Assembly (NCBI RefSeq): GCF_018324685.1
Contig: NZ_AP023354.1
Coordinates: forward strand, 2,852,001 to 2,916,000
Origin: Actinocatenispora sera
GTDB lineage: Bacteria > Actinomycetota > Actinomycetes > Mycobacteriales > Micromonosporaceae
Length of the DNA: 64,000 nt
Direction: 5' to 3'
In this document: positions 18,324 to 26,347 of the stretch, in pieces
Numbering within the stretch: the stretch's first letter is position 1
Layout of the letters: each line of letters starts with the position of its first letter
Notes under the pieces: model-generated
What the model saw: only the letters and a program-made list of their open reading frames with translations
Told to the model about the DNA's origin: nothing
The model's database searches: none
Translations under genes and position numbers: made by a program

Positions 18324-19328
18324 GTGAACGAGCTGGAGCTGCGTATCGGGAGCTTCCGGTACGACCACACCGAGGCGCTGTTCGACGGGTCGGTGACGGT
18401 GGAGGGCGTGCGCCGCACGACGATGTCGACCGCCCCGATCATGATCGAGGTCTTCGAGGGGATTCTGCGCGGTCAGGCCGTGGACGTGTCGGAGTTGGGG
18501 CTGACGTTCTTCCTGCGGGCGCTGGACCAGGGCGTACCGTTGGTGGCCATCCCGGCGTTTCCCGCCCGGGTTTTCCGACACTCGTCGGTGTTCGTCAACA
18601 CCCGGAGCGGGATCAACGGCCCGGCCGATCTCGTCGGCAAGACGATCGGCGAGTTCGGCGTCTACGGCCAGGACTCCGGCGTCTGGATCAAGGGCATTCT
18701 CGCCGACGAGTACGGATTCCGACCCGAACGCAACCGCTGGGTGATCGGCGGGCTCGAAACGCCGCTACCGCAAGGGTTCGAGTTCACCACGCATCCGCAC
18801 CCGGGCAACGTCGGGATCGGTTTCGCGCCACCGGATCGCACCCTCGCCGACATGCTCGACCGCGGCGAGATCGACGCGCTGTTCACCTCGAACGTCCCGC
18901 AGCCGTTCCTGGACGGCTCACCCAACGTCACCCGGCTGTTCCCGGACTACGAACCGGTCGAGCGCGACTACTACCGCCGGACCGGGAACTTCCCGATGAG
19001 CCACGTGGTCGTGGCCAGACGCGAACTGCTGGAGACCCACCCCGGGCTCGCGCGGGCGATCTACACCGCGTTCCACGACGCCAAGGAAGCCGGCGCCGAG
19101 CGCTACCGCAAGTTCCGCCGCCTCTACCAGTCACCGGTGATGCTGCCCTGGGCGAACGCGCTGATGGAGGAGAACGACCGGCTGTTCGGCGAGGACTGGT
19201 GGCCCTACGGCGTGTCCGCGAACTGGACCGCGCTGGACACCTTCCTGCGCTACCACCACGAGCAGGGCCTCTCGGCTCGCCGCTGGACGGTCGAGGACAT
19301 CGTCGCCGGCGACCTGCTCGACACCTGA
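18324..19328 (+). CDS. Periplasmic-binding-like protein of the 4,5-dihydroxyphthalate decarboxylase-type group
   Basis: This 334-residue protein begins directly with the mature domain (LELRIGSFRYDHTEALFDGSVTVEGV) and has no signal peptide. The segments DVSELGLTFFLRAL, LVAIPAFPARVFRHS, ADLVGKTIGEFGVYGQDSGVWIKGIL, REGEIDALFT-like and FWPYGV-like (WWPYGVSANW) match proteins annotated as 4,5-dihydroxyphthalate decarboxylase or solute-binding (NMT1-like). The GTG start has GAGGGAG about 8 bases upstream. Since the fold is that of substrate-binding proteins, an enzymatic or a cytosolic sensing role are both possible. It is probably controlled by the divergent LysR gene. Confidence 0.8.
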   Translation: MNELELRIGSFRYDHTEALFDGSVTVEGVRRTTMSTAPIMIEVFEGILRGQAVDVSELGLTFFLRALDQGVPLVAIPAFPARVFRHSSVFVNTRSGINGPADLVGKTIGEFGVYGQDSGVWIKGILADEYGFRPERNRWVIGGLETPLPQGFEFTTHPHPGNVGIGFAPPDRTLADMLDRGEIDALFTSNVPQPFLDGSPNVTRLFPDYEPVERDYYRRTGNFPMSHVVVARRELLETHPGLARAIYTAFHDAKEAGAERYRKFRRLYQSPVMLPWANALMEENDRLFGEDWWPYGVSANWTALDTFLRYHHEQGLSARRWTVEDIVAGDLLDT

Positions 19329-19361
19329 GCCCACTTCCGCCGACCACTCGCCCTTTGCGGT

Positions 19362-19955
19362 TCACGGGTGGGTGAGCAGGTTCAGGAAGCTGTCGAGTTG
19401 TGCGGTGAGGGTGTGGGCGGTTTCCAGGTGGGGCATGAGCGTGGCGGTGATCTGTGCCCCGAGCAAAGCGGTGATCAGGTGGCCGACTATGTCGTGGTCG
19501 GGGATCGGGGTGCGTACCTGTCCGGCGTCGCGGGCTTCGGTGAGGTGGTGTTGGAGTTGGGTGCGGAATTCGCGGATGGCGTGCTCGTGCCGCGCGGCGA
19601 GGTGGGCAGTGGTGAGGCCCTTGTGCCAGAACGGCACGAGGATGCGGGCCTCATCGCGGGTGGTGTCGTTTAGCGGCAGGATCTCGCGACAGTAGGCGCG
19701 CAGGGCCGCGAGGCCGTGCTTCCCGATGGTGGCGGCGGCCATTCGGCGGCCTGTCTGGGCGTAGACGTGGTCGAACGCGGCGGCGAGCAGGTCGTCCTTG
19801 GTTGAGAAGTACGGCTTGAGCGCGCCGTTGGCGTAGCCGGCCTCGGCGGCGATGACCGCCATGGTGGCCGAGTCCCATCCGGTACGCGCTATGGTGCGGC
19901 ACGCGGCCGCGATGATCTCCACCCGGCGTTGGTCGTGGTCGACAACCCTTGGCAC
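19362..19955 (-). CDS. TetR-family repressor
   Basis: This 197-residue TetR/AcrR regulator has a helix-turn-helix MAVIAAEAGYANGALKPYFSTKDDLLAAAFDHVY and a C-terminal domain ending LDSFLNLLTHP. The frame remains open far upstream, but GTG 19955 gives the expected start (PRVVDHDQRRVEIIAAA), with GGAGAG 8 bases before it. It lies 29 bases after the aromatic decarboxylase stop on the same strand, so the two form an operon. The 20-bp palindrome upstream of the decarboxylase is the most likely operator. Confidence 0.9.
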   Translation of the reverse strand: MPRVVDHDQRRVEIIAAACRTIARTGWDSATMAVIAAEAGYANGALKPYFSTKDDLLAAAFDHVYAQTGRRMAAATIGKHGLAALRAYCREILPLNDTTRDEARILVPFWHKGLTTAHLAARHEHAIREFRTQLQHHLTEARDAGQVRTPIPDHDIVGHLITALLGAQITATLMPHLETAHTLTAQLDSFLNLLTHP

Positions 19956-19984
19956 GGCTGCTCTCCTTGCAATGCGTCCTGTTG

Positions 19985-21409
19985 CTACCGCTGGCCGTCG
20001 GCGATCAGGTCGAGGACCTGCTGGTGCAGCGACGGAACGTGCTGCTCGATTTCGGGTTTCATCAGCACGCTGCGCAGGATACGACCACGTGGTACGTCGG
20101 CGACCACCTGATGTCCGCGTGTGGCCAGGGCTGCGGCGTCGACGGTGAAGGTGGCGAGGTACAGCGACTGCGCAGCGGGCAGCTGCATGCCCCGGGCCAT
20201 GAGGTCGCTGCTGGCACGGTCGATCTCCGACAGCCGGTCGCGCGTGGGGTAGTAGGTGAGGATGTCCAGCTGCGGCCGCTGGTACAGGCTCAGGTGGTCG
20301 CTGGCCGCTATGCGGTGCGCCCAGGCCAGCGCGGCGCGTCGGCCGGGACGCAGTACCGCGCCCAGCCCGTCGGAAGTCGGCGGCAGCAGCCGCAGCGTCA
20401 ACCACAGCGCGGCGGCTGCCGCGCCGCCGCGTGAGCACTCCAGCGATATCTCACCCAGGTGCAGCTCGTCAGAGGTGAAGTAGGTGTACGGCGAGTCGTG
20501 CAGGTAGTGCCGCGCCACACCGGGGTCTGCGAACAGCACCGCGCCGCAGCCATAGGGCTGCAGGCCGTGCTTGTGCGGGTCGATGACCACCGAGTCGCAT
20601 TCGGCGATGGCAGCGAACGGGGCAGCGGCCACACCATCCGGGCTGTCGTCGGCGATCAGGCGGAAGAATCCGCCGTAGGCGGCGTCGACGTGTACCCGTG
20701 CGCCGTAGGTCCGGCACAGCGTGACGATGTCGTGGACCGCATCGACCGCGCCCAGCCCGGTGGTGCCCGCGGTGGCCACCACCGTACCCACGGTGCCTGT
20801 GCGCAGCAGGTCCGCCAGGGCCTGGAGGTCCATCGTGCCGTCCGCGACGGTGGGCACCGCGTGGCCGTCCACTCCCAACAAGTGGCACATTCGGGCGTGG
20901 GTGTAGTGGGCATCGGCGCTGTAGGCCACGACCTTGCCGGGGTGGGTCTGCCGGGCGACGAACAGTGCCTCGAGGTTGGCGATGGTGCCGCTGCTGGTCA
21001 GATGTCCCAGGTGGGCACCGAAGCCGAACATCTCCGCCAGCTGGGACACCACCTCCTTCTCCATCCGCGCCGTCGCCGGGCCGCCGTCCAGGGCATGGTT
21101 GTTCGGATTGATCAGCATCGCGGTGACGTAGCCGATCACCGCTGCCGGGTGGGGCGGCTTCAGCATCTGCCCGATGTAGCGGGGATGGAAGAACGGATAG
21201 TTCTCCCGCAAGCGAACCCGCAGCTGCTCGGTGGCCTGCTCCAACGCCGTCAGTTCGACGTCCATCGACGGGTGTGGGCTGAACTCGCCGTACTCCTGCA
21301 TCCAACCGGCCATGTCCGCGACCGCGGCGCGCAGTTGCTCGCCCAACTCCGCCGCGCCGGCCGGGCCGCTGTGTAGCAGCCGAGATGCGGTATGCGATGA
21401 CGTCGCCAC
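19985..21409 (-). CDS. PLP-dependent group II aromatic amino acid decarboxylase-like enzyme
   Basis: This 474-residue fold-type I decarboxylase shows ENYPFFHPRYIGQM near residue 75, NHALDGGPATARMEKEV, HLTSSGTIANLEAL (PLP phosphate), VHVDAAYGGFF with the cofactor Asp, and the PLP Lys in VIDPHKHGLQPYG. Such enzymes turn Trp, Tyr, Phe, Dopa or Glu into amines; the substrate cannot be deduced from sequence alone. The protein is cytosolic. It is followed by a TetR gene in the same operon, and a perfect inverted repeat precedes it, so expression is probably induced by a ligand of that repressor. Confidence 0.9.
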   Translation of the reverse strand: MATSSHTASRLLHSGPAGAAELGEQLRAAVADMAGWMQEYGEFSPHPSMDVELTALEQATEQLRVRLRENYPFFHPRYIGQMLKPPHPAAVIGYVTAMLINPNNHALDGGPATARMEKEVVSQLAEMFGFGAHLGHLTSSGTIANLEALFVARQTHPGKVVAYSADAHYTHARMCHLLGVDGHAVPTVADGTMDLQALADLLRTGTVGTVVATAGTTGLGAVDAVHDIVTLCRTYGARVHVDAAYGGFFRLIADDSPDGVAAAPFAAIAECDSVVIDPHKHGLQPYGCGAVLFADPGVARHYLHDSPYTYFTSDELHLGEISLECSRGGAAAAALWLTLRLLPPTSDGLGAVLRPGRRAALAWAHRIAASDHLSLYQRPQLDILTYYPTRDRLSEIDRASSDLMARGMQLPAAQSLYLATFTVDAAALATRGHQVVADVPRGRILRSVLMKPEIEQHVPSLHQQVLDLIADGQR

Positions 21410-21475
21410 GTGATTGCTCCCTGCCGATTCGCGCTCACGGCCGCCGTGCCATGTCTCGGTGGATCGAGCGACCGT

Positions 21476-21495
21476 TTTTCTATAACTGTAGAAAA
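21476..21495. promoter_or_regulatory. Operator palindrome upstream of decarboxylase-tetR operon
   Basis: TTTTCTA-TAACTG-TAGAAAA is a perfect seven-base inverted repeat with a six-base centre, in a very AT-rich patch of otherwise GC-rich DNA, 66 bases before the decarboxylase start. Its 20-bp length and symmetry suit a TetR dimer, and the co-operonic TetR protein is the natural candidate. It also overlaps the probable core promoter of the operon. Confidence 0.65.
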
Positions 21496-21805
21496 TAAGT
21501 CGTGATCACTGTGGTGTCAATGTTTGCCACCCGGTGCACCCGAGTCGCCCCGCGAGGGGCCGTACCCGCAGCCGGCTACCGCGGTAATCCGCCTCGCTGC
21601 GCCGGTCACCGCGGGTCGCGAGCTGCCAGCGACGAACGCGACGACGGTCCGATCACGCCGACCGCTGCTGCGGCGCCCACTTCGCGCAGCTCGCCGCGAC
21701 CGCCGCGCAACCGACCGGCCGGCCGGTGGTGCTCTCGGTTCTCGCGCTCATGGTTTCTCCCTCCGAATGAGAGGGGCCATCTCCTGACTAGGAGGGACCG
21801 ACGCG
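21496..21805. other. Non-coding divergent region between decarboxylase operon and crtU
   Basis: No open frame here has a plausible protein. The stretch separates the TetR-type operator from the crt-type element at 21806, and no hairpin or repeat is clear to me. Confidence 0.5.
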
Positions 21806-21834
21806 AAAATCGATGCACGTCCAGCGTAAGCTAT
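21806..21834. promoter_or_regulatory. Carotenoid-region shared element, copy 1 (before crtU)
   Basis: AAAATCGATGCA is followed 12 bases later by GCTAT. The same A-rich run plus CG(A/G)TGCA occurs in the two other promoter regions of the carotenoid cluster (24788 and 31462). It lies 35-63 bases before the GTG of crtU and is a candidate LitR site or light-inducible promoter element. Confidence 0.45.
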
Positions 21835-21868
21835 CAGGCCAGTCAGTACGCCGATCGGAGGAGACTGC

Positions 21869-23440
21869 GTGCCGCAGTCGTGCAGTTCCGCCGCACTCGC
21901 CGGCTTCTCCCGTGCCGTCGGGCGCGTGTTCGGCGTGCATCGTCGACTGCAGATTCACCCGTCCGGATCGCGCCGTCGAGGCGGCCCGGTCGGATCGGTA
22001 TTGGTGATCGGCGGCGGCATAGCGGGTATGTCGGCCGGCGTGGTGCTGGCCGAACACGGATTCCCGGTCACCGTCTGGGAGAAGGCGCCGCAGCTCGGTG
22101 GCCGCCTCAGCGCCGTCCCGTACGTCCTACAGGACGGGACCACACAGCTGGTCGATCATGGGTTCCACGGATTCTTCCGACAGTATTACAACTGGCGCGC
22201 CGTCCTGTCGCGCATCGACCTGGCCGGTGATCTGCTGCGGCCGTTGGGCAGCTATCCGGTGGTGTCTGCTCGCTGGCCCGACGAGCAGTTCGACGCGTTG
22301 CCGCCCACGCCGCCGGTCAGTATCGCCGCGCTGGTGGCCCGCTCGCCGAGCCTGCGCCTGGGCGAGCTGCGCCATGCCAACCAGGATCTGGCCCGCGAAC
22401 TGCTGACCTACAGCAGCTCCGGTACCCCGCGGCGCCTGGATCAGCTGAGCGCACAGGAGTTCCTCACCGAGCTTCGGCTGCCGGATCGCTCTCGCGCCAT
22501 GCTGTTCAACGTGTTCGCCCACTCGTTTTTCAACGACGCCGAGAGCATGTCGGCCGCCGATTTGGTGGAGCAGTTCCACTTCTACTTCCTGGCCAACCCC
22601 GAGGGGTTGGGCATGGACGCTCCGCACGCCGACTACCAGACCGCGATCTGGGCTCCGCTGCAGCAGTACGCGCAACGCCACCAGGTCGAGTTCGGCCTGG
22701 GGCGCCCGGTTACCCGTCTCGAGCCCACCGATGCCCTCAGGTGGCGCGTGCACTCCGGCGACGACAGCACCGAGGTCGACCGTGTCGTACTGGCCACCGA
22801 TGCCCGTTCGGCCGGCGCGATTCTCGCCGCGTCCCCGCAGGTCACCGAGCGCGACCCGCGGCTGCGCGCAGCGGCCACCGATCCGTTCGTCGGCCCTCCG
22901 TACGCGGTCGCCCGGTACTGGCTGTCCGGTGACGTCGACGCCCTTCGCGCTCAGTTCACCAGCATCGGAGACGCCCGGGAGCTGGACTCGGTGACGCTGT
23001 ACCACCGGTTCGAGCCACACGCTCGAGACTGGCACGAACGCACCGGTGGTGCGGTGCTGGAACTGCACGCCTATGCCTGCACCCGCGACGCCGACGCCGA
23101 GCAGGTCGCCGACAAGATGCTGGCCGAGCTCACCGAACTGTGGCCGGAGGTGGCCGCCTTGTCGGTGGTGGACCGCCGTTGTCAGAAAGGCAATGACGCC
23201 GCCGGTTTCCCCGTGGGACGCTGGTGGGAGCGGCCGGGCACCAGGACCGCACTGGCCGGTCTGGAACTGGCCGGCGACTGGGTCAGGCTGCCGGTGCCGG
23301 CGGCGCTGATGGAGCGCGCCGCGCTGACCGGGATCCGGGCCGCCAACCAGATCCTCACCTCCTACGGCCACCCGGTGGAGCCGATCTGGTCGGTGCCTAC
23401 TCGTGGGCTGCTCAGCTCTCGCGTTCGGCTGCGCCGGTGA
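21869..23440 (+). CDS. crtU: CrtU-type carotenoid desaturase/methyltransferase (aromatic ring-forming)
   Basis: This 523-residue FAD-dependent enzyme has the dinucleotide motif VLVIGGGIAGMSAGVVLAEHG and GGRL after a 40-residue basic N-terminus. HGFHGFFRQYYNWRAVL, LTRLDPLDxYP-like (LLRPLGSYPVV) and VFAHSFFNDAESMSAADLVEQFHFYFL are features of CrtU, which turns a beta-ionone ring into an aromatic phi ring (isorenieratene/chlorobactene synthases). GGAGGAG lies 6-12 bases before the GTG start. It is on the opposite strand to most crt genes and has its own promoter region with the shared crt element. The last 29 bases overlap a decayed minus-strand reading frame. Confidence 0.87.
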   Translation: MPQSCSSAALAGFSRAVGRVFGVHRRLQIHPSGSRRRGGPVGSVLVIGGGIAGMSAGVVLAEHGFPVTVWEKAPQLGGRLSAVPYVLQDGTTQLVDHGFHGFFRQYYNWRAVLSRIDLAGDLLRPLGSYPVVSARWPDEQFDALPPTPPVSIAALVARSPSLRLGELRHANQDLARELLTYSSSGTPRRLDQLSAQEFLTELRLPDRSRAMLFNVFAHSFFNDAESMSAADLVEQFHFYFLANPEGLGMDAPHADYQTAIWAPLQQYAQRHQVEFGLGRPVTRLEPTDALRWRVHSGDDSTEVDRVVLATDARSAGAILAASPQVTERDPRLRAAATDPFVGPPYAVARYWLSGDVDALRAQFTSIGDARELDSVTLYHRFEPHARDWHERTGGAVLELHAYACTRDADAEQVADKMLAELTELWPEVAALSVVDRRCQKGNDAAGFPVGRWWERPGTRTALAGLELAGDWVRLPVPAALMERAALTGIRAANQILTSYGHPVEPIWSVPTRGLLSSRVRLRR

Positions 23441-23594
23441 TGTTGGCGGCCATGCCACCGAACACCACGTCGTGGAACGGGCTGATCAGCTTCCAGTAGG
23501 CGCGCCCGGCGAAGCCGTGGGGGCGAATGCCGACTCGATCGTCGGACTCCAGGACCAGGGTGTCGACGCCGGCGTCGTGACGTGCACTGATCAT
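23412..23594 (-). pseudogene. C-terminal remnant of a DUF2867/SRPBCC-like protein
   Basis: This is a 60-residue frame reading DTLVLESDDRVGIRPHG, then GRAYWKLISPFHDVVFGGM. The YW...PFH..VF..M pattern is that of the C-terminal end of DUF2867-like proteins often attached to NAD(P)-binding or SRPBCC domains. Nothing upstream encodes the rest of the domain, because the crtE stop lies just 17 bases before its first ATG. It also runs into the end of crtU. It is therefore most likely a leftover of a gene once downstream of crtE. Family assignment is from memory of the pattern and is tentative. Confidence 0.5.
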
Positions 23595-23610
23595 CGGCCC
23601 CGATCGTTGT

Positions 23611-24717
23611 CTAGACGGTGCGCTGGGCCGCGCTGGTGGCGAGCCGGTGCAGTCCGTCGCGGACCTCGTCTGCAAGGGGCTGCCCGTCGAGCAGCTCCTC
23701 GGCGTGCCGAAGGTTGGTGTCGATCTGTCGTTCGACCAGGTTTCGGGCGCCGCAGGCGTCCAGAATCCGGGTCAGTATCTCGATGTCGGCGGCGGTGAGA
23801 TCGGGACGGCCGACCAGGTCAAGCATCCGCAGCTGGTCGGGCGTGGCCGTTGCCTGAGCATGGGCAAGCAGCAGTGTCGGCTTACCCTCACGCAGATCGT
23901 CACCGACCGGCTTGCCGATCCGCGCATCGTCGCCGAACACGCCCAGCAGATCGTCGCGCAGCTGGAACGCCTCGCCGACCAGGTCCGCGTAGCGCACCAG
24001 CCGCGGCGGCAGGTCATGACCGGCTGTCGCCGCTCCCAATGCCATGGGCCCGGTGACCGTGTAGTGGCCGGACTTGAGCCCGGCGACCGTACGTGCTGTG
24101 TCGATGGAACGATCGCTGCGCGCGGCGCCGTTGAGATCCAGGAACTGGCCAGCGGTCAGGGTGGTGATCAGCTGGTTCCACACCGGCCGGGTCGCGACCG
24201 GGAGCTCGGCGGCGAGCCGGCAGGCAAGCCCGAATGCGAGGTCGCCGGTGAGCATCGCGGTGGCCCCGCCGTAGCGCCTCGGGTTGCCGGCCCAGCCCTG
24301 CTGCCGGTGTATGTCGGTCAACACGCGCTGCAGTGCGGGCCGTCCGCGCCGCATCGATGAGGCGTCCATCAGGTCATCGTGGATCAGCGCGAAGGCGTGC
24401 AGCATCTCCAATGCCGCTGCTGCCCGCACGACCAGGTCGTCGGTGCCTTCGCGGGACACGGCCGCATGACCCCAGAAGCAGAAGCGGGGCCGTAGCCCCT
24501 TGCCGCCACCGGCGAATTCCTGCAACGCATCCACCGGGTCCGACCAGGGTGCGTCGTTTTCCTTCCATCGCAGATGCTCGTCGGTCAACAGCTCGGCGAC
24601 GGCGGGCATCACCTGCTGGGCGACGAAGGTCTGGTCGGCGCCGGGCGACAGATCGCCATCCAGGCCTGCCGGTTCGGCGAGTTCGGTTGGGTGCGCACTC
24701 TGCGCGTGAGGCGACAT
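23611..24717 (-). CDS. crtE: Geranylgeranyl diphosphate synthase
   Basis: This 368-residue trans-polyprenyl synthase condenses IPP units onto allylic diphosphates to give the C20 precursor of phytoene. The first Asp-rich motif is in ALIHDDLMDASSMRRGRPA and the second region in AFQLRDDLLGVFGD. GGGKGLRPRFCFWGH is the IPP-binding Lys/Arg segment, and RIGKPVGDDLREGKPTLLL follows the second motif. An AAGGTGA-like site precedes ATG 24717. It is divergent from crtI, sharing a promoter region of about 150 bases that holds the crt element. The N-terminal 40 residues are an extension without known role. Confidence 0.95.
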   Translation of the reverse strand: MSPHAQSAHPTELAEPAGLDGDLSPGADQTFVAQQVMPAVAELLTDEHLRWKENDAPWSDPVDALQEFAGGGKGLRPRFCFWGHAAVSREGTDDLVVRAAAALEMLHAFALIHDDLMDASSMRRGRPALQRVLTDIHRQQGWAGNPRRYGGATAMLTGDLAFGLACRLAAELPVATRPVWNQLITTLTAGQFLDLNGAARSDRSIDTARTVAGLKSGHYTVTGPMALGAATAGHDLPPRLVRYADLVGEAFQLRDDLLGVFGDDARIGKPVGDDLREGKPTLLLAHAQATATPDQLRMLDLVGRPDLTAADIEILTRILDACGARNLVERQIDTNLRHAEELLDGQPLADEVRDGLHRLATSAAQRTV

Positions 24718-24787
24718 CTCGGTTCACCTTGGAGTTCGGCATGTACGGACTGCTCGTCACCGCTGAGACTCCTCGGGCAACGGCTGG

Positions 24788-24836
24788 AAAATATCGGTGC
24801 ACAAATCGACGCACACCACGATCGTACGCTACGGTG
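24788..24836. promoter_or_regulatory. Carotenoid-region shared element, copy 2 (crtE/crtI divergent promoter)
   Basis: AAAATATCGGTGCA is followed 26 bases later by GCTACGGTG. The first half matches copies at 21806 and 31462, and the second half is nearly identical to GTTACGGTG at 31486. It lies between the divergent crtE and crtI genes, where one regulator could control both. Confidence 0.45.
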
Positions 24837-24871
24837 ATCGCCGACGCAGGCTCCTGATGGAGGTGTTCGCC

Positions 24872-26347
24872 GTGCGTACGGTGATCGGAGCAACCGATCG
24901 GGTCGTGATCGTCGGGGCCGGTCTGGGCGGATTGGCCTGCGCCATCCGATTGGCCGCCGCTGGCCGTCAGGTCACCGTGCTGGAGCGCGAAGAGGTTCCC
25001 GGCGGCCGAGCTGGCCGGCTCACCGACGGCGAGTTCGGCTTCGACACCGGTCCCACGGTGCTGACGATGCCGGATCTTCTCGACGACACGCTCGCCACCG
25101 TCGGGGAGAACCGTGCCGACTGGCTGGATCTGGTCCGGCTGGACCCCAGCTACCGGGCGCACTTTCCGGACGGATCGACCCTCGACATTCGCTCGACCAC
25201 GGCCGGCACGGCAGCCGAGATCGCCCGCGTGTGCGGGCCGAAGGAAGCAGACAGCTTCCTGCACTTCGCCGACTACGCCCGCGGCATGTACGAGATCGAA
25301 TGGAACTCGTTCATCGACCGCAACTTCGACTCGCCGATGGATCTGCTCGGCCGCGATCTTGCCCGGCTGGTCGCCGCAGGCGGGTTTCGCCGGCTGGGAC
25401 CGAAGATCGCCAGCTTCTTCCACGACCCGCGCACCCGCCGGATCTTCTCGTTCCAGTCCTTGTACGCCGGGGTCGCGCCGGATCGGGCACTGGCCCTGTA
25501 CAGCGTGATCAGCTACCTGGACACGGTGGCCGGCGTCTGGTTCCCCCGTGGCGGCATCCACGCCGTACCCGTCGCGCTTGCCCGGGTGGCGGCCAAACAC
25601 GGCGTCGACATCCGCTACGGCCGCACGGTCACCGAGGTGGAGCTCGACGGGTCGCGGGCGCGATCTGTGCACACTGCCGACGGCGAGCGCATCGCCGCCG
25701 ACGTCGTGGTCCTCAACCCCGACCTTCCGGTCGTCTACCGGGATCTGCTGCACCGGCCGCTGCGTCGAGCGTTGCGCTACTCGCCGTCGTGCGTGGTGCT
25801 GCACGTGGGCGCGACCGCCGGCTACGGCCGGATCGCGCACCACAACATCCACTTCGGTACGGCCTGGCGGCGCACCTTCCGGCAGATCATCGATGCCGGC
25901 CGGCTGATGAGCGACCCGTCCATCCTGGTGTGCAACCCGACCGCGACCGATTCGAGCCTCGCTCCATCGGGCGCGCACACCTACTATGTGCTCGCCCCGG
26001 TACCGAACCTGACCGCCGGCATCGACTGGGCGAGCATCGGCGAGCACTACGCCGACGAGCTGCTGCGGACCCTGGAGCAGCGTGGCTACCGCGGGCTGAA
26101 CTCGGCGATCACGGTACGGCACCTGGTCACGCCGGCCGACTGGGCGCGGGCCGGGATGGCCGCGGGCACCCCGTTCGCTGCCGCGCACCTGTTCAGCCAG
26201 ACCGGCCCGCTGCGGCCGGGCAACCTCGCCCCCGGACTGGACAACGTCGTGTTCGTGGGATCCGGCACCCAGCCCGGCGTCGGCGTGCCGATGGTACTGC
26301 TCAGCGCACGGCTGGCCGCCGAACGCATCACCGGAGACCAACGCTGA
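24872..26347 (+). CDS. crtI: Phytoene desaturase
   Basis: This 491-residue FAD enzyme introduces the conjugated double bonds of lycopene. RVVIVGAGLGGLACAIRLAAAG is the dinucleotide fold, PGGRAGRL and FDTGPTVLTMPDLL follow, and the C-terminal bacterial-type signature FVGSGTQPGVGVPMVLLSARLAAERI is complete. The frame starts earlier (24797, 24857), but GGAGGT at 24859-24864 is seven bases before GTG 24872, making that the likely start. It converges on the P450 gene with a 20-bp overlap of the 3' ends. Confidence 0.95.
   Translation: MRTVIGATDRVVIVGAGLGGLACAIRLAAAGRQVTVLEREEVPGGRAGRLTDGEFGFDTGPTVLTMPDLLDDTLATVGENRADWLDLVRLDPSYRAHFPDGSTLDIRSTTAGTAAEIARVCGPKEADSFLHFADYARGMYEIEWNSFIDRNFDSPMDLLGRDLARLVAAGGFRRLGPKIASFFHDPRTRRIFSFQSLYAGVAPDRALALYSVISYLDTVAGVWFPRGGIHAVPVALARVAAKHGVDIRYGRTVTEVELDGSRARSVHTADGERIAADVVVLNPDLPVVYRDLLHRPLRRALRYSPSCVVLHVGATAGYGRIAHHNIHFGTAWRRTFRQIIDAGRLMSDPSILVCNPTATDSSLAPSGAHTYYVLAPVPNLTAGIDWASIGEHYADELLRTLEQRGYRGLNSAITVRHLVTPADWARAGMAAGTPFAAAHLFSQTGPLRPGNLAPGLDNVVFVGSGTQPGVGVPMVLLSARLAAERITGDQR

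Noticed and set aside
23594-24717. The DUF2867-like frame as a C-terminal extension of crtE
   Set aside because: crtE has its own stop at 23611, and the remnant would need readthrough plus a frame change.
24797-24871. Longer crtI start at 24797 or 24857
   Set aside because: The extra residues are not part of the FAD fold, and GGAGGT at 24859-24864 fits GTG 24872.
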